DNA of 64,000 nt from Arcticibacter svalbardensis MN12-7 (GTDB lineage Bacteria > Bacteroidota > Bacteroidia > Sphingobacteriales > Sphingobacteriaceae): positions 105,695-169,694 of the forward strand of contig NZ_AQPN01000063.1 of NCBI RefSeq assembly GCF_000403135.1, given 5' to 3'. How positions within the stretch are numbered: the stretch's first letter is position 1; each line of letters begins with the position of its first letter. A program made the position numbers and the translations under genes. Positions 25,746-35,233 of this stretch are shown in pieces. The notes beneath the pieces are model-generated. The model saw nothing but the letters and a program-made list of their open reading frames with translations, did not search any database and was not told where the DNA came from.

Positions 25746-26285
25746 TTAAAATGTATAAAAAGGGGATATCATGACATAAACAATAACACCCGTAACGGTT
25801 ACATATAGCCAGATTGGATAACTCCATCTAACTAACTTTCTATGGCGTAAAACGTTCATGCGTAAACCACTATAGAAGCTTAGTAGTACTAACGGCAAAA
25901 CTACGGCGGCAAGTATAATATGAGTTATCAGTATAAAGTAATAAATGTAACGGATCAATCCTTCACCTCCGTAAGTGGTCTTTATTCCTGTAGCATGAAA
26001 GATAATGTAGCTGACCAGGAACATAGAAGACAAAATAAACGTAACAATGTTTATCGCTTTATGAGCTTGAATATTTCTTTTTTTTATCTGATACAAGGAA
26101 ACTAACAGGAGAATACTGCAAGTACCATTTAAGATTGCATTTAGTTTAGGTAGAAAATAAACCCATGAAGGGACAATCGCACCTTCGGGAAAAAAAGTTA
26201 TGAGCTTAGCCTGAAGAATGCAAACCACAACAAATACGACTACTGAAACAGCAGCAATTAAGCGAAATATTATTTTATCATTCAT
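25746..26285 (-). CDS. DUF420 membrane protein
   Basis: A 179-residue protein with five membrane helices. Conserved His residues occur in IQAHKAINIVTFILSS, IIFHATG, ILITHIILAAVVLPL and LRHRKLVRW, the pattern of DUF420 proteins, which are distantly like haem-copper oxidase subunits and are encoded with Sco and oxidase genes. It may take part in copper or haem handling; that role is inferred from context. It lies 12 bases after the Sco gene. Confidence 0.87.
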   Translation of the reverse strand: MNDKIIFRLIAAVSVVVFVVVCILQAKLITFFPEGAIVPSWVYFLPKLNAILNGTCSILLLVSLYQIKKRNIQAHKAINIVTFILSSMFLVSYIIFHATGIKTTYGGEGLIRYIYYFILITHIILAAVVLPLVLLSFYSGLRMNVLRHRKLVRWSYPIWLYVTVTGVIVYVMISPFYTF

Positions 26286-26297
26286 TTTTTTATTGAT

Positions 26298-26999
26298 TTA
26301 ACGATCGGTAACCTTACGCAATTCTTCTACGATGAGCACCTTGATTTCGTCATCTAACTTACTCATTTGCTCTTTGTTGTCTGAATCGTAATATCCTCTT
26401 ATTCTCTTTTCTGGATCAACCAGAATGAGCATAGGACTATGCACAATAGTAGAGGTATCAGCATGGTCAGCATAAGCATCTACTAAAAAATCTTTTTTAG
26501 CCAGATTAAAGATCAGACTTTTATCCCCTGTAAGGAAAAACCATTTCTTTGGATTTGTATGAAAGGTCTGCGCATACTTTGTTAGGATTTCCGGATTATC
26601 ATATTCCGGATCAACAGAAATAGAGCAGAAGCGAAGCATTCTATTGTCGTCGTACTTATCTGCAAGAAAGTCCATTTGGCCATTCATCTGCTTGCAAAAA
26701 CTGGTACAGCGGGTAAAGAAGAAGTTAAAGATGGTAATTTTACCGCTATCCAACGGGAATGAAAACTCTTTCCCCTGCTGATCAGTCAGCTTAAAATCCC
26801 TGATCTGATGATAAGTAGTATCAGGAATCTGTTTCCCCCTTTTAGTATGAAACGTTCCACTAAGTTCCTTAGGACCAAAAATACTTAAGGGCCGATAACG
26901 ATTTTTACCTTTTTCCTGCAGTAAATAATATAAAAATCCCGGTACCATTAATATGACTACCAGGACTACTATTTTTTTCCATGAAGATGTGTTCCTCAT
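26298..26999 (-). CDS. SCO1/SenC-family copper chaperone
   Basis: A 233-residue protein anchored by a helix at residues 9-27, with a thioredoxin-like periplasmic domain. The copper site is complete: C98-x3-C102 (RCTSFCKQM) and H187 (STIVHSPM). It should deliver copper to the CuA centre of oxidase subunit II. Its start overlaps the stop of the subunit IV gene by four bases, so translation is coupled. Confidence 0.92.
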   Translation of the reverse strand: MRNTSSWKKIVVLVVILMVPGFLYYLLQEKGKNRYRPLSIFGPKELSGTFHTKRGKQIPDTTYHQIRDFKLTDQQGKEFSFPLDSGKITIFNFFFTRCTSFCKQMNGQMDFLADKYDDNRMLRFCSISVDPEYDNPEILTKYAQTFHTNPKKWFFLTGDKSLIFNLAKKDFLVDAYADHADTSTIVHSPMLILVDPEKRIRGYYDSDNKEQMSKLDDEIKVLIVEELRKVTDR

Positions 27000-27346
27000 T
27001 GGTTCATATGAAGATTCAAATATGATCCTTCTGTTAGCATGAGTACAATGAAATAGACTATAAAAATCAGACCTACAGTAACCGCAGTAATCATTGCTGA
27101 TTTCTCAAACCTAAGATGCATAAAATAAGCAATAATGTAATAGGCCTTTAGCAAAGTAAGTGATATGTAAGTAAAGTTTGCCAAGCCATGATTCAATCCC
27201 ATTGGTATTAAAACCAGGGCTATAATAAACTCTAAAGACGTGATTCCTAACAAATAGGCAAATACTATCCAAATTCTCTTTACTGACATGCCTGCATGAT
27301 CTGCTTGATCTGCGTGTTCCTGGCCTTTTGTATGCTCTGTTGTCAT
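26996..27346 (-). CDS. ctaF: Cytochrome c oxidase subunit IV
   Basis: A 116-residue protein with a His-rich hydrophilic start and three membrane helices (about 25-48, 56-78 and 86-107). The AYFMHLRFEKS segment is typical of CyoD/CtaF-type subunits, which stabilise the haem-copper core rather than bind cofactors. It lies 19 bases after a subunit III gene and overlaps the Sco gene. Confidence 0.85.
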   Translation of the reverse strand: MTTEHTKGQEHADQADHAGMSVKRIWIVFAYLLGITSLEFIIALVLIPMGLNHGLANFTYISLTLLKAYYIIAYFMHLRFEKSAMITAVTVGLIFIVYFIVLMLTEGSYLNLHMNQ

Positions 27347-27365
27347 TTTAAATATTTTTAGAAAA

Positions 27366-28055
27366 TTAAACCAAGTAGAAAAAAGTAAAGACGAAGACCC
27401 ATACCAGATCTACAAAATGCCAGTAAAGGCCAACCTTTTCAACCATTATGTAAGTACCACGCTTTTCAAATACATTAGCAAAGGTCATACTCAAAATAAC
27501 TATATTCAATATGACACCACTAAATACATGAAAGCCATGAAAGCCTGTGATCGTAAAAAAAAGATTGGCAAACTGGGTAGCACTTACTGCATCCACTCCC
27601 TTATAAGTTTCAGGAATATGTCCCCATCCATAACCTTCATGAAATAAATGAGTCCATTCTAATGCCTGACAACCAAGGAAAGTAAATCCGCCTATAATTG
27701 TCCAGATCATCCACTTGATGACTTCTTTCTTAGCTCCACGATGCCCTGCTTCTACTGCTAAAACCATAGTAACGGAACTCATAATCAGGATAAAGGTCAT
27801 GATACCCACAAAAACAAGGGGATAACCATGTTCGGCAATAAATGGAACAGATTGGAATACCACATCAGGATCAGGCCAGCTTACCTTACTAAAACGCTGA
27901 GCTCCATAATAGATAAGCAAAGCAGAAAAAGTAAATGTATCTGAAAGCAGGAAGAACCACATAATTATCTTCCCGTACTCGACATCAAAGGGAGATCTTC
28001 CTCCGCTCCAGGGACCAGTTTTAATTTTGTCTAATTGTGAAACAGTAGTATCCAT
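27366..28055 (-). CDS. ctaE: Cytochrome c oxidase subunit III
   Basis: A 229-residue protein with about five helices. GKIIMWFFLLSDTFTFSALL, WTHLFHEGYGW, FFTITGFHGFHVFSGVILN and YWHFVDLVWVFVFTFFYLV are hallmark subunit III segments, including the conserved Glu/His pairs. It is the second of two adjacent subunit III-like genes, seven bases after the first. Confidence 0.92.
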   Translation of the reverse strand: MDTTVSQLDKIKTGPWSGGRSPFDVEYGKIIMWFFLLSDTFTFSALLIYYGAQRFSKVSWPDPDVVFQSVPFIAEHGYPLVFVGIMTFILIMSSVTMVLAVEAGHRGAKKEVIKWMIWTIIGGFTFLGCQALEWTHLFHEGYGWGHIPETYKGVDAVSATQFANLFFTITGFHGFHVFSGVILNIVILSMTFANVFEKRGTYIMVEKVGLYWHFVDLVWVFVFTFFYLV

Positions 28056-28062
28056 TTTTAGC

Positions 28063-28650
28063 TTATTGATTCAAAAGTAAGAAAACGTATAAATAAATCC
28101 ATAGTATATCCAGAAAATGCCAGAACAAGGAAGTTAGCTCCATATTGAACATATTCTTATAATGCGGTATGCCTTTATTTTGCTTGATATAGGTGTAAGC
28201 CATCATTCCTATTCCTGCAAAAATATGCACAATATGAAATGCGGAAAACACATATATAAAGGATTCTGATGCATTGGAATTTACAAATGGTGCTCCGGAT
28301 TCAAATAATACAGTCCAGGCAATCCATTGAGAGGCAAAAAATGCAAAACCTAACAAGATGGTTAATCCAAGAAATAAACGTTGTTTGGCTAACTGCAATT
28401 CTTTAGCAGCTTTAAATGCATAGTGCATTGTTAAACTACTAACAATAATCAGACCTGAACTATATAAAAAAGCAATAGGAAGATGAACTTTGATTCCTCT
28501 GGTTGGGTTTCCACCTGTATATACAATATAAGCACTAGTTAAAGCCGCAAACAGCATACATGATGTAATGATAAAAAGCCACATCAAAAACTTCTTTGGC
28601 TTTAAACTTTGAATGTCCTGCTCTAAAGGAACCTTGGCCATAGATAACAT
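28063..28650 (-). CDS. Second cytochrome c oxidase subunit III-like protein
   Basis: A 195-residue protein with five helices and the subunit III landmarks SAFHIVHIFAGIGMMAYTYI and WHFLDILWIYLYVFLLL. I chose the ATG at 28650, four bases past the haem O synthase stop; a TTG start at 28671 would overlap that gene, and an ATG at 28641 is also possible. Sequence differs clearly from the neighbouring copy, so this is not a recent duplicate; two subunit III-type genes side by side are known in Bacteroidota oxidase operons. Confidence 0.85.
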   Translation of the reverse strand: MLSMAKVPLEQDIQSLKPKKFLMWLFIITSCMLFAALTSAYIVYTGGNPTRGIKVHLPIAFLYSSGLIIVSSLTMHYAFKAAKELQLAKQRLFLGLTILLGFAFFASQWIAWTVLFESGAPFVNSNASESFIYVFSAFHIVHIFAGIGMMAYTYIKQNKGIPHYKNMFNMELTSLFWHFLDILWIYLYVFLLLNQ

Positions 28651-28654
28651 ATCT

Positions 28655-29527
28655 TTATTTAATAAAATCAAACAACATAATCAATTGAACAAGAGGAAGA
28701 TAAAAGAAAGAACAAAACATCACTTTCCTAGCTGTTTTTACTTCTAAATCCCTGAACAGTTGAACACTTAAATATAAAAAAACAATTCCTGCAATCAATG
28801 AAATTATTCCAATTACATAACCTCCAAACCCCATAAATGTTGGCAAAAGGCTCACCGGAATTAACACTAATGCGGAAAAGATAATAAATCCTGCACTCAC
28901 TCGATCCCTTTTCTTAGTTGGCAGTAATCTGAATCCTGCTTTCTTGTAATCATCGTCCAGCACCCATGCTATTGCCCAAAAATGAGGAAACTGCCAGACA
29001 AACTGTATAAAAAATAACACCAATGGAATCCATGATATTACTGGTTTATCAAAGGCAGCAAAATAACCAATCAAAGGCGGTAACGCACCTGGGAACGCTC
29101 CTATAAAAACGGCTATTGGTGATAATCTTTTCGCTGGGGTATAAACAATTGCATAGAGAAATATAGAAAATACAGAAAGAACGCCTGTAAGGAAGTTAAG
29201 CCTCACCAAAATTAATGTACCCGCCAAGGCCATAAACAAGCTAAGTACCAAGGCCTGCCCGGTAGTCATCCTCCCGGAAGGAATGGGCCTGTCACTTGTT
29301 CGCGACATCAGTTTATCCAGATCTTTTTCTATTATCTCATTAAATCCATTTGCTGCACCTGCAACTAAAAACCCACCTAATGTTAATATTAACCAGTTTA
29401 TCCAGTTTATTGATCCCTGCTCCCTGCTTCCTATTAAAAAAGAAACAGAAGCTGAAAAAACAACCAGAAAGGTTAACCTAAGTTTTATTAGACTTTTAAA
29501 GTCTGATATAAATGAAACTTCACTCAC
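28655..29527 (-). CDS. ctaB: Haem O synthase (protohaem IX farnesyltransferase)
   Basis: A 290-residue UbiA-superfamily protein with about eight helices. The first Asp motif is NEIIEKDLDKLMSRT (N63 to D71, then R-T-x-x-R-P), and the second region reads WVLDDDYKKAGFRLLPTKK. It adds a farnesyl group to haem B, making haem O for the oxidase. It lies between the genes for subunit I and subunit III. Haem A synthase, needed next if the oxidase uses haem A, is not in the window. Confidence 0.93.
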   Translation of the reverse strand: MSEVSFISDFKSLIKLRLTFLVVFSASVSFLIGSREQGSINWINWLILTLGGFLVAGAANGFNEIIEKDLDKLMSRTSDRPIPSGRMTTGQALVLSLFMALAGTLILVRLNFLTGVLSVFSIFLYAIVYTPAKRLSPIAVFIGAFPGALPPLIGYFAAFDKPVISWIPLVLFFIQFVWQFPHFWAIAWVLDDDYKKAGFRLLPTKKRDRVSAGFIIFSALVLIPVSLLPTFMGFGGYVIGIISLIAGIVFLYLSVQLFRDLEVKTARKVMFCSFFYLPLVQLIMLFDFIK

Positions 29528-29583
29528 TCAAATAGTTCAATTTTTGGGATAAATCTCCCACTAGTAGGATTAAAGTTGGATAA

Positions 29584-31479
29584 TTAAACTTTATCCTCTG
29601 CAAGCCTTTCGGCTTCATCATTCTTCTGCCATTCTAACTGTATGCGTTCAGCCTCAGGATTACCTTCAAAGTCATGAGAAAAATTAGAGCTCATTGTTTC
29701 AGAGAATGGTATAGTCTGAGGAATAAAATCAACAGGACTTCCTGGCTTGCTGTAATCATATGGCCAACGGTACACGGTAGGAATCTCGCCAGGCCAGTTT
29801 CCATGTATATGTTCTACCGGAGTAGTCCATTCTAAAGTATTCGAATTCCATGGATTCTGAGGAGCTTTCTTTCCATAAAATATGGAATGAAAGAAGTTCC
29901 ATAAAAAGGCAACCTGTCCTAATGCAGATACAATAGCCGCCCAGGAAATAAAGGTATTAACTGTTAACCATTCTTTCATAAATTCAAACTCAGTGAAAGC
30001 ATAATATCTTCTTGGTACTCCATCAAGTCCCATAAAGTGCATTGGGAAAAACACAAGATATGCCCCTATAAAGGTGAACCAGAAATGTAAATAGCCAAGT
30101 TTCTCATCCATCATTCTTCCAAACATCTTAGGGAACCAATGATATACACCACTCAACATACCACATATTGCAGCAGAACCCATTACAAGGTGAAAATGTG
30201 CTACTACAAAATAAGTATCATGTAAGTTAATATCCAACGCTGCATTACCCAGGAAAATACCGGTTAATCCACCTGAAATAAAGAAAGATACCAATCCAAT
30301 TGCAAACAACATAGCTGGAGTAAAGCGAATATTACCTCTCCACAGCGTAGCCAGATAATTAAACGTTTTCACAGCTGAAGGAACCGCAATAATCAGTGTA
30401 GTGATCATGAAAACTCCCCCAAGAAAAGGGCTCATTCCCGTTACGAACATATGATGCCCCCAAACGATGAAAGAAAGAACAGTAATACCTATTAACGAGT
30501 AAACCATGGCATGGTAACCAAATATAGGCTTACGGGAATTAGTTGAAATCACTTCAGATGTGATACCCAAGGCAGGCATGATTACTATATATACTTCTGG
30601 GTGACCAAGGAACCAAAATAGATGCTGGAACAAGATAGGACTTCCTCCTTGTTGCGGTAATATCTGTCCTTGTACAACCAGATCGGATAAGTAAAAACTT
30701 GTTCCAAAACTACGGTCAAAAATTAAAAGCACAACTCCTGCTACTAAAACAGGAAAAGAAAGTGTTCCTAATATAGCAGTTAAAAATAAAGCCCAGATAG
30801 TTAAAGGCATTTTCCAAAGATCCATACCCTTGGTCCGCATATTCAATATCGTGCTGATATAATTTAACGCACCCATTAATGAGGAGGCTATAAAGAACAC
30901 CATACTGATTAACCAAAGAGTCATCCCTATACCCGATCCTGAGATCGCTTTAGGCAAAGCAGAAAGAGGCGGATAAATCGTCCATCCTGCACTCGCCGGC
31001 CCTGTTTCTGTAAAAAAGGAACCCATCATAATCACACAGGCAGTCAGGAAAAACCAATAAGACAGCATGTTCACCAAAGGTGATGCCATATCCCGGGCTC
31101 CTATTTGCAAGGGAATTAACAGATTACTAAACGTACCACTTAGTCCTGCCGTCAGTACAAAAAACACCATGATGGTACCATGTATCGTGACCAATGATAA
31201 GTAAAAATCCGGTTTTATTCTTCCTCCTTCAGCCCATCTTCCAAGGAAAGTTTCCAAGATTGGAAAATTTTGATCGGGCCATCCTAACTGGATCCGGAAA
31301 AGAATAGAAAGAAACATTCCAATAACGGCCATTATAATACCCGTAATCAGGAACTGTTTTGCGATCATTTTATGATCCGTGCTGAAAATATACTTAGTTA
31401 GGAACGATTGATGATGAGCGTGGTCATCATGTGCATGTCCCGAATGTTCTAAAGTATGATTAATCGCTGTGCTTGACAT
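29584..31479 (-). CDS. ctaD: Cytochrome c oxidase subunit I
   Basis: A 631-residue protein with twelve or more helices. Key motifs: LFWFLGHPEVYIVIMPALG with the CuB His and cross-linked Tyr, VWGHHMFVTGM with two further CuB His, and HDTYFVVAHFHLVMG with the haem-binding His. The start HTLEHSGHAHDDHAHHQ is His-rich. It is the proton-pumping core of an A-type haem-copper oxidase and reduces oxygen to water. It lies 21 bases after the subunit II gene. Confidence 0.95.
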   Translation of the reverse strand: MSSTAINHTLEHSGHAHDDHAHHQSFLTKYIFSTDHKMIAKQFLITGIIMAVIGMFLSILFRIQLGWPDQNFPILETFLGRWAEGGRIKPDFYLSLVTIHGTIMVFFVLTAGLSGTFSNLLIPLQIGARDMASPLVNMLSYWFFLTACVIMMGSFFTETGPASAGWTIYPPLSALPKAISGSGIGMTLWLISMVFFIASSLMGALNYISTILNMRTKGMDLWKMPLTIWALFLTAILGTLSFPVLVAGVVLLIFDRSFGTSFYLSDLVVQGQILPQQGGSPILFQHLFWFLGHPEVYIVIMPALGITSEVISTNSRKPIFGYHAMVYSLIGITVLSFIVWGHHMFVTGMSPFLGGVFMITTLIIAVPSAVKTFNYLATLWRGNIRFTPAMLFAIGLVSFFISGGLTGIFLGNAALDINLHDTYFVVAHFHLVMGSAAICGMLSGVYHWFPKMFGRMMDEKLGYLHFWFTFIGAYLVFFPMHFMGLDGVPRRYYAFTEFEFMKEWLTVNTFISWAAIVSALGQVAFLWNFFHSIFYGKKAPQNPWNSNTLEWTTPVEHIHGNWPGEIPTVYRWPYDYSKPGSPVDFIPQTIPFSETMSSNFSHDFEGNPEAERIQLEWQKNDEAERLAEDKV

Positions 31480-31500
31480 ATTATCGATCTATCTGATTTA

Positions 31501-32820
31501 CTAATTTATTGCTAACTTATTATTTCGTAAAGTCTCTTTTGACAAAGATGCGGACTTTAACTGCATTTCTTTCTTCATGTCGTCATTGAAGAAAAGAGGT
31601 TGTTTCACTATCCACTCTTTATATTCCTTGTCACTGACAACTCTCACCTTATATTGCATATTGTAATGCCCACTTCCACAAATTTTAGCGCACAATAATA
31701 CGTAATCATATTTTGCATTACCACTCTTTTCGCGCATTTCCTCCGTAGTAAAACGAGGAGTAAATTGGAAGTAAGTAGCCATACCCGGTACTGCATTCAT
31801 CTGCACTTTAAAGTCCGGCATATAGAAACTATGCAAAACATCTTTAGAATTTATTGTAACACGTACCGATTTATTTACTGGTAAAACAATTTCAGGACCT
31901 AATCTATCGTCCCAGCTCTTCTTATCAGTAAAGTCAATACCCAAACCATTTGTTGGCGTAGTTAACTTATAATTTTTTAAGCCCAGCTGATTATCATCAC
32001 CTGCATACCTAACATTCCATTTAAACTGCTCACCGGTTACTTCAAGAGAGAGAGCACTGTCTTTGTCAGACTGAGAAGGATTGGTAATACTTCTCCAGGT
32101 AAAGAATCCAAACACGACAAGCGCGGTAAGAACGAATGCCGGAACAATAGTCCACAAACGCTCTATGGCATTATTATGCGGATAGTAATATGCTTTTCTA
32201 TTTTCCCGTCCTCTATATTTATAAGAAAACCAAAACAGCAGAAATTGTGTCAGCACAAAAACTATAGTGGTAATGGCGACAGTAACTAACATCATGCTAT
32301 CTATTCTTGCTCCATGAACAGATGCTGCATCCTTAGTTACTACCCAACCCCATGTATTATAGCTCCAGTATGTGCCATATAAGCCCAGGATTAGGAATAA
32401 TACTAAAATTACACCTTGAATATTGTTCCAGTTCAATCCAGCTTTCTTTCCTTGAATTTCACGTGTAATTTCATACACACGCAATATTTTACCTGTTATA
32501 GCAATAAAGATACATACCAAAATAAACAGGATGGAATAGAATCCAGCTGATTTATAAACCGCATTGTGATTAGCCACAACAGAAACATCAGTAGTATCTG
32601 TAGCAGCATCACTTGTAGTAGCATCTGCACTTATATTTGCTAGTCCCTTAGCAAACGCATCTAAATCATTGTCCGCAGCTACTCCTTTCACAGGCCCAGT
32701 AACTCCTTTCGAAATCACTGCTGTTGTATCTTGGGCAGCCAGGGGAGTGCTAAAGGCCATTAAGGCTATAGCGAGCACCGCAATGCTATTTCTGATCTTA
32801 AATAATGTATTAAAACGCAT
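31501..32820 (-). CDS. ctaC: Cytochrome c oxidase subunit II
   Basis: A 439-residue protein: signal peptide to about residue 29 (STPLAAQ), an Ala/Thr/Asp-rich spacer, a helix at about 95-112 and two more at about 135-152 and 180-205, then the CuA cupredoxin domain with SFYMPDFKVQMNAVPGM and the CuA ligands C377-x3-C381 in CAKICGSGHYNM. There is no CXXCH haem motif, so it is not a caa3-type fusion; the electron donor must be a separate cytochrome, plausibly ActE or the ActA haem domain. It is longer than usual because of the N-terminal extension with an extra helix. Confidence 0.93.
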   Translation of the reverse strand: MRFNTLFKIRNSIAVLAIALMAFSTPLAAQDTTAVISKGVTGPVKGVAADNDLDAFAKGLANISADATTSDAATDTTDVSVVANHNAVYKSAGFYSILFILVCIFIAITGKILRVYEITREIQGKKAGLNWNNIQGVILVLFLILGLYGTYWSYNTWGWVVTKDAASVHGARIDSMMLVTVAITTIVFVLTQFLLFWFSYKYRGRENRKAYYYPHNNAIERLWTIVPAFVLTALVVFGFFTWRSITNPSQSDKDSALSLEVTGEQFKWNVRYAGDDNQLGLKNYKLTTPTNGLGIDFTDKKSWDDRLGPEIVLPVNKSVRVTINSKDVLHSFYMPDFKVQMNAVPGMATYFQFTPRFTTEEMREKSGNAKYDYVLLCAKICGSGHYNMQYKVRVVSDKEYKEWIVKQPLFFNDDMKKEMQLKSASLSKETLRNNKLAIN

Positions 32821-32860
32821 TTCTTTATAAGATTCTAATGTAAATTCCTTTTTCGTCTAT

Positions 32861-34096
32861 CTATATAGAATGATGTAAACTTTCTTCAAGAAATGGATGA
32901 TTCTTTGCAGCCAGAGGTTTCTTTGCCAATTGAGTCATCATCAAAAAGCTAAACAATCCTACAAAACCAATAAAAATCCCAAGTTCTGTTATTCCAAACT
33001 GCCTGTTACTTTCTACCGTACCTGGCATAATCATAAGATAATAATCCAGCCAATGCCCACATAACAACAAGATACATACCGCTAGTAAAGTATTCGTACG
33101 TCTTTTGGCATCGCGAGTCATTAAAATCAATACTGGCGCAAGGAAGTTAATCACAATATTTAACCAAAACCATAGTTTATACTCAGGCTCCCATCTTTTA
33201 AAGAAGTAAACGGTTTCTTCAGGCATGTTAGCATACCAGATTAACAAAAATTGCGAGAACCAGATATAGGTCCAGAATATAGAGAAAGCAAATACAAACT
33301 TGCCTAAGTCATGGATATGATTATGATTCACCCAACTCATATAACCCGCTTTTTTTAACAATATTACAGTAACTGTAATGGCACATAAACCACTAATAAA
33401 CATAGCGGCAAAGTTATACCAGCCAAACATGGTAGAAAACCAATGGGCCTCAAGAGACATAATTGTATCAAAAGCCCAGATTGGAGTAGTAAAACCAAAA
33501 ATCACCAGGAATATTGCTGAAATCTTAAAGCTCTTTTTATAATTGGCTAATCCTCCAACTAAATCTTCTCTATCAGAGAAACGAGTGAGAACGAGAGCAA
33601 ATATGCTGTATATTGTTAAGAAAAACACCAGCCTGATAAGGAAAAAAGGAGCATTCAAAAAGCCAGCCTTCTTTGCAATAGCAGCATCGTAGTGTTCATT
33701 TCCTACCTCTGTAATTCCTTCTAGATTCCAATGATGATATAGATTATGCGAGAATAAACCCGCAGCACATATTACCAGTAAAATAACAGAGGCAATTGGC
33801 AATACCTTGGCGAAAGCCTGAGGAATCCTGATTAATCCTGCTGACCAGGCAGATTGTGTAACCAATTGCAGTGCAAGGAAAAAAGCACCTGCCGCACATA
33901 CACAAGTGAAGTAATATCCCATTAAAAGGAGATTGGCAAATGTACGTTCCGAATGATATTCCGCCGGATCTAATAAAAAGCCGTATGCAATCGCTGCAAC
34001 GCCTATTAAAATAGCAATGAGGCTCCAGGTCTTTGCTTTACCTGAAAATTCAAATTGCTGTGTAAAATTATGAGTATGTTGATTGTTAGTTCCCAT
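32861..34096 (-). CDS. actF: Alternative complex III subunit ActF
   Basis: A 411-residue integral membrane protein with about ten helices, including WSAGLIRIPQAFAKVLPIAS, HNLYHHWNLEG and FSQFLLIWYANMPEETVYFF, all typical of the ActF quinol:cytochrome c oxidoreductase subunit. ActF packs against ActC in the membrane part of the complex and may provide a proton channel. It is the last act gene, 40 bases from the subunit II gene, joining the two complexes in one operon. Confidence 0.9.
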   Translation of the reverse strand: MGTNNQHTHNFTQQFEFSGKAKTWSLIAILIGVAAIAYGFLLDPAEYHSERTFANLLLMGYYFTCVCAAGAFFLALQLVTQSAWSAGLIRIPQAFAKVLPIASVILLVICAAGLFSHNLYHHWNLEGITEVGNEHYDAAIAKKAGFLNAPFFLIRLVFFLTIYSIFALVLTRFSDREDLVGGLANYKKSFKISAIFLVIFGFTTPIWAFDTIMSLEAHWFSTMFGWYNFAAMFISGLCAITVTVILLKKAGYMSWVNHNHIHDLGKFVFAFSIFWTYIWFSQFLLIWYANMPEETVYFFKRWEPEYKLWFWLNIVINFLAPVLILMTRDAKRRTNTLLAVCILLLCGHWLDYYLMIMPGTVESNRQFGITELGIFIGFVGLFSFLMMTQLAKKPLAAKNHPFLEESLHHSI

Positions 34097-34116
34097 TTCG
34101 CTTAAAACATTGACTA

Positions 34117-34701
34117 TTAAAGTTTTTGCAATTCTCTAACGTACATAACTATTTTCCATCTTTCGGTTGGATTAAGTTGTGTACGGTGAGGTCCCATAAG
34201 GTTCAAACCGTATGTAATCGTGTGAAAAATCTTTCCGTCTGTTAAGTCTTTCATTGCACCACCTCTGGAGGAATTCCCCTTTGAGTAAGAAGGTGGTGGC
34301 GGAAACTTCTCCAGCTTAATAATTTGTCCATCTCCATTTCCTTGAGTACCATGACAGTGCGAACACATATTAAGATACAATGTATGGCCTTCAGTTAAAG
34401 TCTGTTTATTCCTTGTTAGAGGATTAAACAGATTATTACTTGCTGCCAGATAACCTTCAGGTGTATTTGGATATTCATCTACCTTATCATAACCAACCGG
34501 CATCGTATTAGCTGGAGGCAATTGAGCAGTTTGACCATTTGCAAAGTTCTTATTTGCCTGATCCGGATTATATGCAATCGGATCATACATATTCCGGGCA
34601 AACTCCATCCCTGTACTTCTTTTATCACCCCCACATGAAGAGACCACAGCAGATCCTGCTACGGCAATTAATGCGGCGCTTAATATCCTGAGTTTATTCA
34701 T
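34117..34701 (-). CDS. actE: Alternative complex III subunit ActE, monohaem cytochrome c lipoprotein
   Basis: A 194-residue lipoprotein: signal MNKLRILSAALIAVAGS with lipobox VVSSC, then a cytochrome c domain with one haem motif (CSHCH in NMCSHCHGTQGNGDG) and an axial Met in LNLMGPHRTQ. ActE is the peripheral haem subunit that probably passes electrons to the oxidase. I chose the second ATG, whose start overlaps the ActD stop by eight bases; a first ATG three codons upstream is equally possible. Confidence 0.9.
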   Translation of the reverse strand: MNKLRILSAALIAVAGSAVVSSCGGDKRSTGMEFARNMYDPIAYNPDQANKNFANGQTAQLPPANTMPVGYDKVDEYPNTPEGYLAASNNLFNPLTRNKQTLTEGHTLYLNMCSHCHGTQGNGDGQIIKLEKFPPPPSYSKGNSSRGGAMKDLTDGKIFHTITYGLNLMGPHRTQLNPTERWKIVMYVRELQKL

Positions 34702-35230
34702 AACTAACATACTTCCTTTCGTTGTGCATCACTTCAACAGCGCCTGCCTCTTTTAACAAATTTTCAATTTTATCCGGATAAGGATTTGTCTTCGCATCAA
34801 TAGCAATAACAAAACGATCGTTGGTGGCTCTCAGATCCATTACCCTAGGTGCACGTCCCGGAAATAAATGATTAGCATAGAAAAAGGTAAACATCATTCC
34901 ATAGGCGGCAAACAGAATAGTCAGCTCAAAAGTGATCGGCACAAAATCCGGCATAGCCAATGATGGCTTTCCCCCAATATTCATTGGCCAATCATAAACC
35001 AGCATATAATAAATCATAGAGATCGCAGTCAATGTCCCGGTAATACCAAAGCAAAAAGCTGCAATAGGAAGTCTTGAGCGTTTATAACCTAGCTTTTCTT
35101 CAATTCCATGGATTGGCATGGGTGTATACACATCATAGATACCTATGTTGTTTTCCTGTAATTTATCAATCCCGTGCATCATTTCATCAGGATCTTCAAA
35201 ATGACCTAGTATATATTTTACGTTACTCAT
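34694..35230 (-). CDS. actD: Alternative complex III subunit ActD (DUF3341)
   Basis: A 178-residue protein: a soluble ferredoxin-like start (LGHFEDPDEMMHGIDKLQEN), two membrane helices (about 55-78 and 98-122), then a cytoplasmic tail with LRATNDRFVIAIDAK. This is the DUF3341 layout of ActD, a structural subunit of alternative complex III. It lies three bases after actC and overlaps actE. Confidence 0.9.
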   Translation of the reverse strand: MSNVKYILGHFEDPDEMMHGIDKLQENNIGIYDVYTPMPIHGIEEKLGYKRSRLPIAAFCFGITGTLTAISMIYYMLVYDWPMNIGGKPSLAMPDFVPITFELTILFAAYGMMFTFFYANHLFPGRAPRVMDLRATNDRFVIAIDAKTNPYPDKIENLLKEAGAVEVMHNERKYVSYE

Positions 35231-35233
35231 GTT

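Noticed and set aside
31501..32820. Oxidase subunit II as a caa3-type fusion because of its unusual length
   Set aside because: The extra length is an N-terminal spacer and helix; no CXXCH motif is present after the CuA domain.
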